Origin: Metabacillus sp. B2-18
Lineage (GTDB): Bacteria > Bacillota > Bacilli > Bacillales > Bacillaceae
DNA: 64,000 nucleotides
Reading direction: 5' to 3'
NCBI RefSeq assembly: GCF_021117275.1
Contig: NZ_CP088245.1
Location: 2,579,501-2,643,500 of the forward strand
A program made the translations under genes and the position numbers. The notes beneath the pieces were generated by a model that was not told the origin of the DNA, ran no database searches, and worked only from the letters and a program-made list of their open reading frames with translations. This document shows positions 62,060 through 64,000 of the stretch, piece by piece (position 1 is the stretch's first letter; each line of letters starts with the position of its first letter).

Positions 62060-62360
62060 AAGCTAGATAAATGATAAATTTTTCAAAATAGAGGCTGTTA
62101 CGAAATTTGTTTTAAAACATGTTCTATGGACTGCCTCTTTTTTATGTCTGTATTACCTGTTCCGTCATCAGATTCTTTATTGCGAACTTCGCAACACTTC
62201 CATGATCAACTAGTGAATCATTCTTTTATAAAAAAGTTTGCTTACTTTCTACTTGTGCTCTCCTTCAATCAGGCCCAAAACATGAAAAAGCACTTACCTT
62301 TCATTCAAGATAAGCACCTAGTTTAAACGAACAAGAACGTAATTAGCATTAACCTGTAAA
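62060..62360. other. Intergenic region, no clear gene
   Basis: After the terminator at 62090-62143 the plus strand has a short frame ending at 62326 (HFHDQLVNHSFIKKFAYFLLVLSFNQAQNMKKHLPF) without start signal. It may be a decayed fragment. Nothing else is recognised. Confidence 0.35.
62090..62143 (+). terminator. Intrinsic terminator
   Basis: AGAGGC-GT / AC-GCCTCT with a long loop is followed by six T. It lies 30 bases after the end of the acetyltransferase frame. Confidence 0.65.
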
Positions 62361-62876
62361 TTAGGAAATTGGAACATGAAAATAAATAACAAAAAAGAAA
62401 ACAATCGGAATTGAGGCTAGTAATGCAATAATTGGGTATCTATAATGTAGCCATAGCATAGGAAAAATAATAGTATTAAATAAGACTGACCATCCTATTA
62501 TCCAACCATTATGATGTGTAATTAATTCTAAATATCGCAAATTTATATATTCTATTATCGAAAATAAAAATACCCAAAATAATACCCATAAAACAATTTT
62601 AATTTTCCCCATTGGGAATCTTCCAAGATACAATAAGACACTTGATGGATAAGCAACAAACATGATTAACAATGAAATAACAGTATGATTTGGTAGCAAA
62701 TCAACCCCGAATATATTTTCCTTATATTCCCACATTTTGTAGTCATGACAAAGAAAATTATAAAGCAAATCACCAAACCATAAGAACAATATCGTGGAAT
62801 GATATTTCCTCCAATTTCTCCAGTCACCCCATATTATTCCTGCAATAAAAAATAAACCGTTAAAAATTAAATGCAT
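62361..62876 (-). CDS. CBO0543-like membrane protein
   Basis: The 171-residue protein has about five membrane helices. The features are 'GDWRNWRKYHSTILFLWFGDLLYNF', 'LPNHTVISLLIMFVAYPSSVLLYLGRFPMGK', 'ITHHNGWIIGWSVLFNTIIFPMLWLHYRYP' and a hydrophobic end. It is the best intact match to the truncated copy next to IS21 (43388-43897). Function is unknown. Confidence 0.78.
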   Translation of the reverse strand: MHLIFNGLFFIAGIIWGDWRNWRKYHSTILFLWFGDLLYNFLCHDYKMWEYKENIFGVDLLPNHTVISLLIMFVAYPSSVLLYLGRFPMGKIKIVLWVLFWVFLFSIIEYINLRYLELITHHNGWIIGWSVLFNTIIFPMLWLHYRYPIIALLASIPIVFFFVIYFHVPIS

Positions 62877-62999
62877 GTTATCAGCTCCGAATTTTTCTGT
62901 TACACATTATTCCCTAAATATGTAAGTTGTATTAAACGGACTGACACTTTAAATCCTCTCTTTCACTAAAGCGCTTTTTTTACTGAAGAATACAATTAT

Positions 63000-63113
63000 C
63001 TATTCTTTAACTGATCCTACGACAATACGAGTGATAAAATACTTCTGTAAAAGTGGATAAATTAATAATAATGGAATAGTTGAGATTACAATTTTAGAAT
63101 TTGCTTGATCCAT
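63000..63113 (-). pseudogene. C-terminal remnant of a sugar ABC transporter permease
   Basis: The 37 codons before a TAG read 'MDQANSKIVISTIPLLLIYPLLQKYF' and end 'GSVKE'. This is the typical C terminus of LplC/YtcP-type carbohydrate ABC permeases (A-NSK-I-IPLLLIYPF-QKYF-G...G-VK). Nothing of the remaining 250 or more residues is present upstream. It is a deletion remnant. Confidence 0.7.
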
Positions 63114-63136
63114 TTTTCTGACGATACAATAAGTAA

Positions 63137-63421
63137 TTATTTTTTATTTTTTAGGTCTAAAAGTATAGGTGCTATATTTAGTAAGATCGAAACAATTGTT
63201 AAAAACCATAATGCCTTTTCCATAGTAGGTACAACATCCAATAATGCAGCCCAATCTTCAGCTTTTACCCAATTAGATACAAGGCTTTGCTCTCCACAGA
63301 GTGTCAATGCTGTAAATGATAATCCCATTGCCATCGCAAATTTATAATCTTTTCCTGTTTTATACATATAAAGATTTATAAAAGTTGCTACTATGGCAAT
63401 AAGCCCTAAAATTAACCACAT
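63137..63421 (-). CDS. Small three-helix membrane protein
   Basis: GGAGG lies 6 bases before ATG 63421. The 94-residue product has helices at about 2-20, 28-42 and 66-88, with the conserved-looking middle 'SLVSNWVKAEDWAALLDVVPTMEKALW'. Similar hypothetical proteins occur in Bacilli; no role is known. Confidence 0.7.
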   Translation of the reverse strand: MWLILGLIAIVATFINLYMYKTGKDYKFAMAMGLSFTALTLCGEQSLVSNWVKAEDWAALLDVVPTMEKALWFLTIVSILLNIAPILLDLKNKK

Positions 63422-63641
63422 AATTATCCTCCAATCTCATACTTAAACACTTCACTTCCTAATTTTAGCATTTTTCTCATTCTAGTTGTTGAACAATCTG
63501 ATGTTCTCTTTTATATTATGGTAAGATATAACAATCGTTATAATATCATTTGACCTATTAATCATTAGATAATTTCAAAAGTTCCTAATTACCGGGGCGG
63601 AAATAGTTAAAGGAAGTTTTGCTAGAAAGGGATGTTTATGA

Positions 63642-64000
63642 ATGAAAAAACTTAATAGAATTCTTTTTTTCAATACTACTCTGCTATTGGCAGGTCTCCT
63701 ACTCAGTGGTTGTTCTGATGAGAAGGACACAGTATCAAATACAGATCCTACAGACAAGGAATCTACTGTAGAAACAAACTCCTTATCAGAGTCGGAAAAC
63801 TCTCATACTGAAGTAAAATATAATGAAACATCATCTGAAATTACGAAAAATGAAAACTCTAAAGCCGATTCTGTAAATGAAGAAGATGAATTAAACAAAG
63901 AAAATGAGAGTACTGTTTCTGATGTAAAAGAAAGTCATGAAGAAACAAAGCCTAACGAAAATGGAGATCAAGAAAAAGAAAACAACACAAGTACACAAAG
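63642..64000 (+). CDS. Lipoprotein, N-terminal part (runs off the window)
   Basis: ATG 63642 follows AAAGGGA at 9 bases. The product begins with a signal peptide and lipobox (LLLAGLLLSGC, Cys25). A long acidic, Ser/Thr/Asn/Glu-rich spacer of about 95 residues follows and is cut by the window end. Such spacers usually hold a functional domain away from the membrane; that domain is not visible here. Confidence 0.8.
   Translation, partial: MKKLNRILFFNTTLLLAGLLLSGCSDEKDTVSNTDPTDKESTVETNSLSESENSHTEVKYNETSSEITKNENSKADSVNEEDELNKENESTVSDVKESHEETKPNENGDQEKENNTSTQ

Noticed and set aside
1..64000. CRISPR array, tRNA or rRNA genes, prophage
   Set aside because: No regularly spaced direct repeats, no cloverleaf with CCA-type end, no rRNA landmarks and no phage structural genes were seen.

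Overview
The window looks like chromosomal DNA of a low-G+C, endospore-forming member of the Bacillaceae. Evidence for this is the SpoIID-type hydrolase, a DUF3231 protein, a CgeB-like glycosyltransferase, YesK/CD3324/DUF2691-type Bacillus proteins, a YsnE orthologue, strong AGGAGG ribosome binding sites with frequent TTG/GTG starts, and A+T-rich DNA with many intrinsic terminators. No rRNA, tRNA or CRISPR array is visible.

Layout. 1-9126 holds small membrane and DUF proteins, then metE behind a cobalamin riboswitch with its own terminator, a VOC protein, and a frameshifted SpoIID/LytB gene. 9177-20009 is a surface-glycan cluster: CDP-glucose synthesis (rfbF, rfbG, an SDR), a two-domain glycosyltransferase, a GT2 enzyme, two pyruvyl transferases and a CgeB-like transferase. 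rfbG is split by a 1,416-bp Tn3-type inverted-repeat cassette (9410-10825) that carries only a TetR regulator and an SMR efflux pump. 20088-25808 carries a PAS-PAS-GGDEF protein broken by a stop, a FusB-like EF-G-binding protein and two lipoproteins. An ISL3 element (25817-27299) splits a YesK-like gene. 27468-36288 carries an M3 peptidase, hydrolases, ysnE, a clpP paralogue next to a sigma factor, and a menA-like gene with a MarR regulator. 36415-38470 is an intact IS1182 element. 38501-44703 is a cluster of CBO0543-like small membrane proteins interrupted by an IS21 element (40847-43380). 44798-64000 holds acetyltransferases, an XRE / membrane protein / CPBP protease operon with a long palindromic operator, a MerR-regulated MFS pump, an ArsR-regulated oxidoreductase, WrbA, a second MFS pump, and several gene remnants, ending inside a lipoprotein gene.

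Two themes stand out. First, gene decay and mobile DNA are heavy. At least nine genes are interrupted, frameshifted, stopped or truncated, and for two insertions (the cassette in rfbG, ISL3 in the YesK-like gene) the target-site duplication and the restored reading frame can be read exactly. Second, CBO0543-like small membrane proteins are expanded to nine copies or relatives, seven of them packed around the IS21 insertion. Local regulation is readable in several places: a TetR operator inside the SMR promoter, a 19-bp-spaced MerR promoter, a MarR palindrome, a 34-bp palindrome before the XRE gene, and B12-controlled attenuation of metE. I saw no clearly new defence or biosynthetic system. The best candidates for new biology are the transposase-less efflux cassette, the CBO0543 expansion, the sigma factor-ClpP pair and the XRE/CPBP operon.
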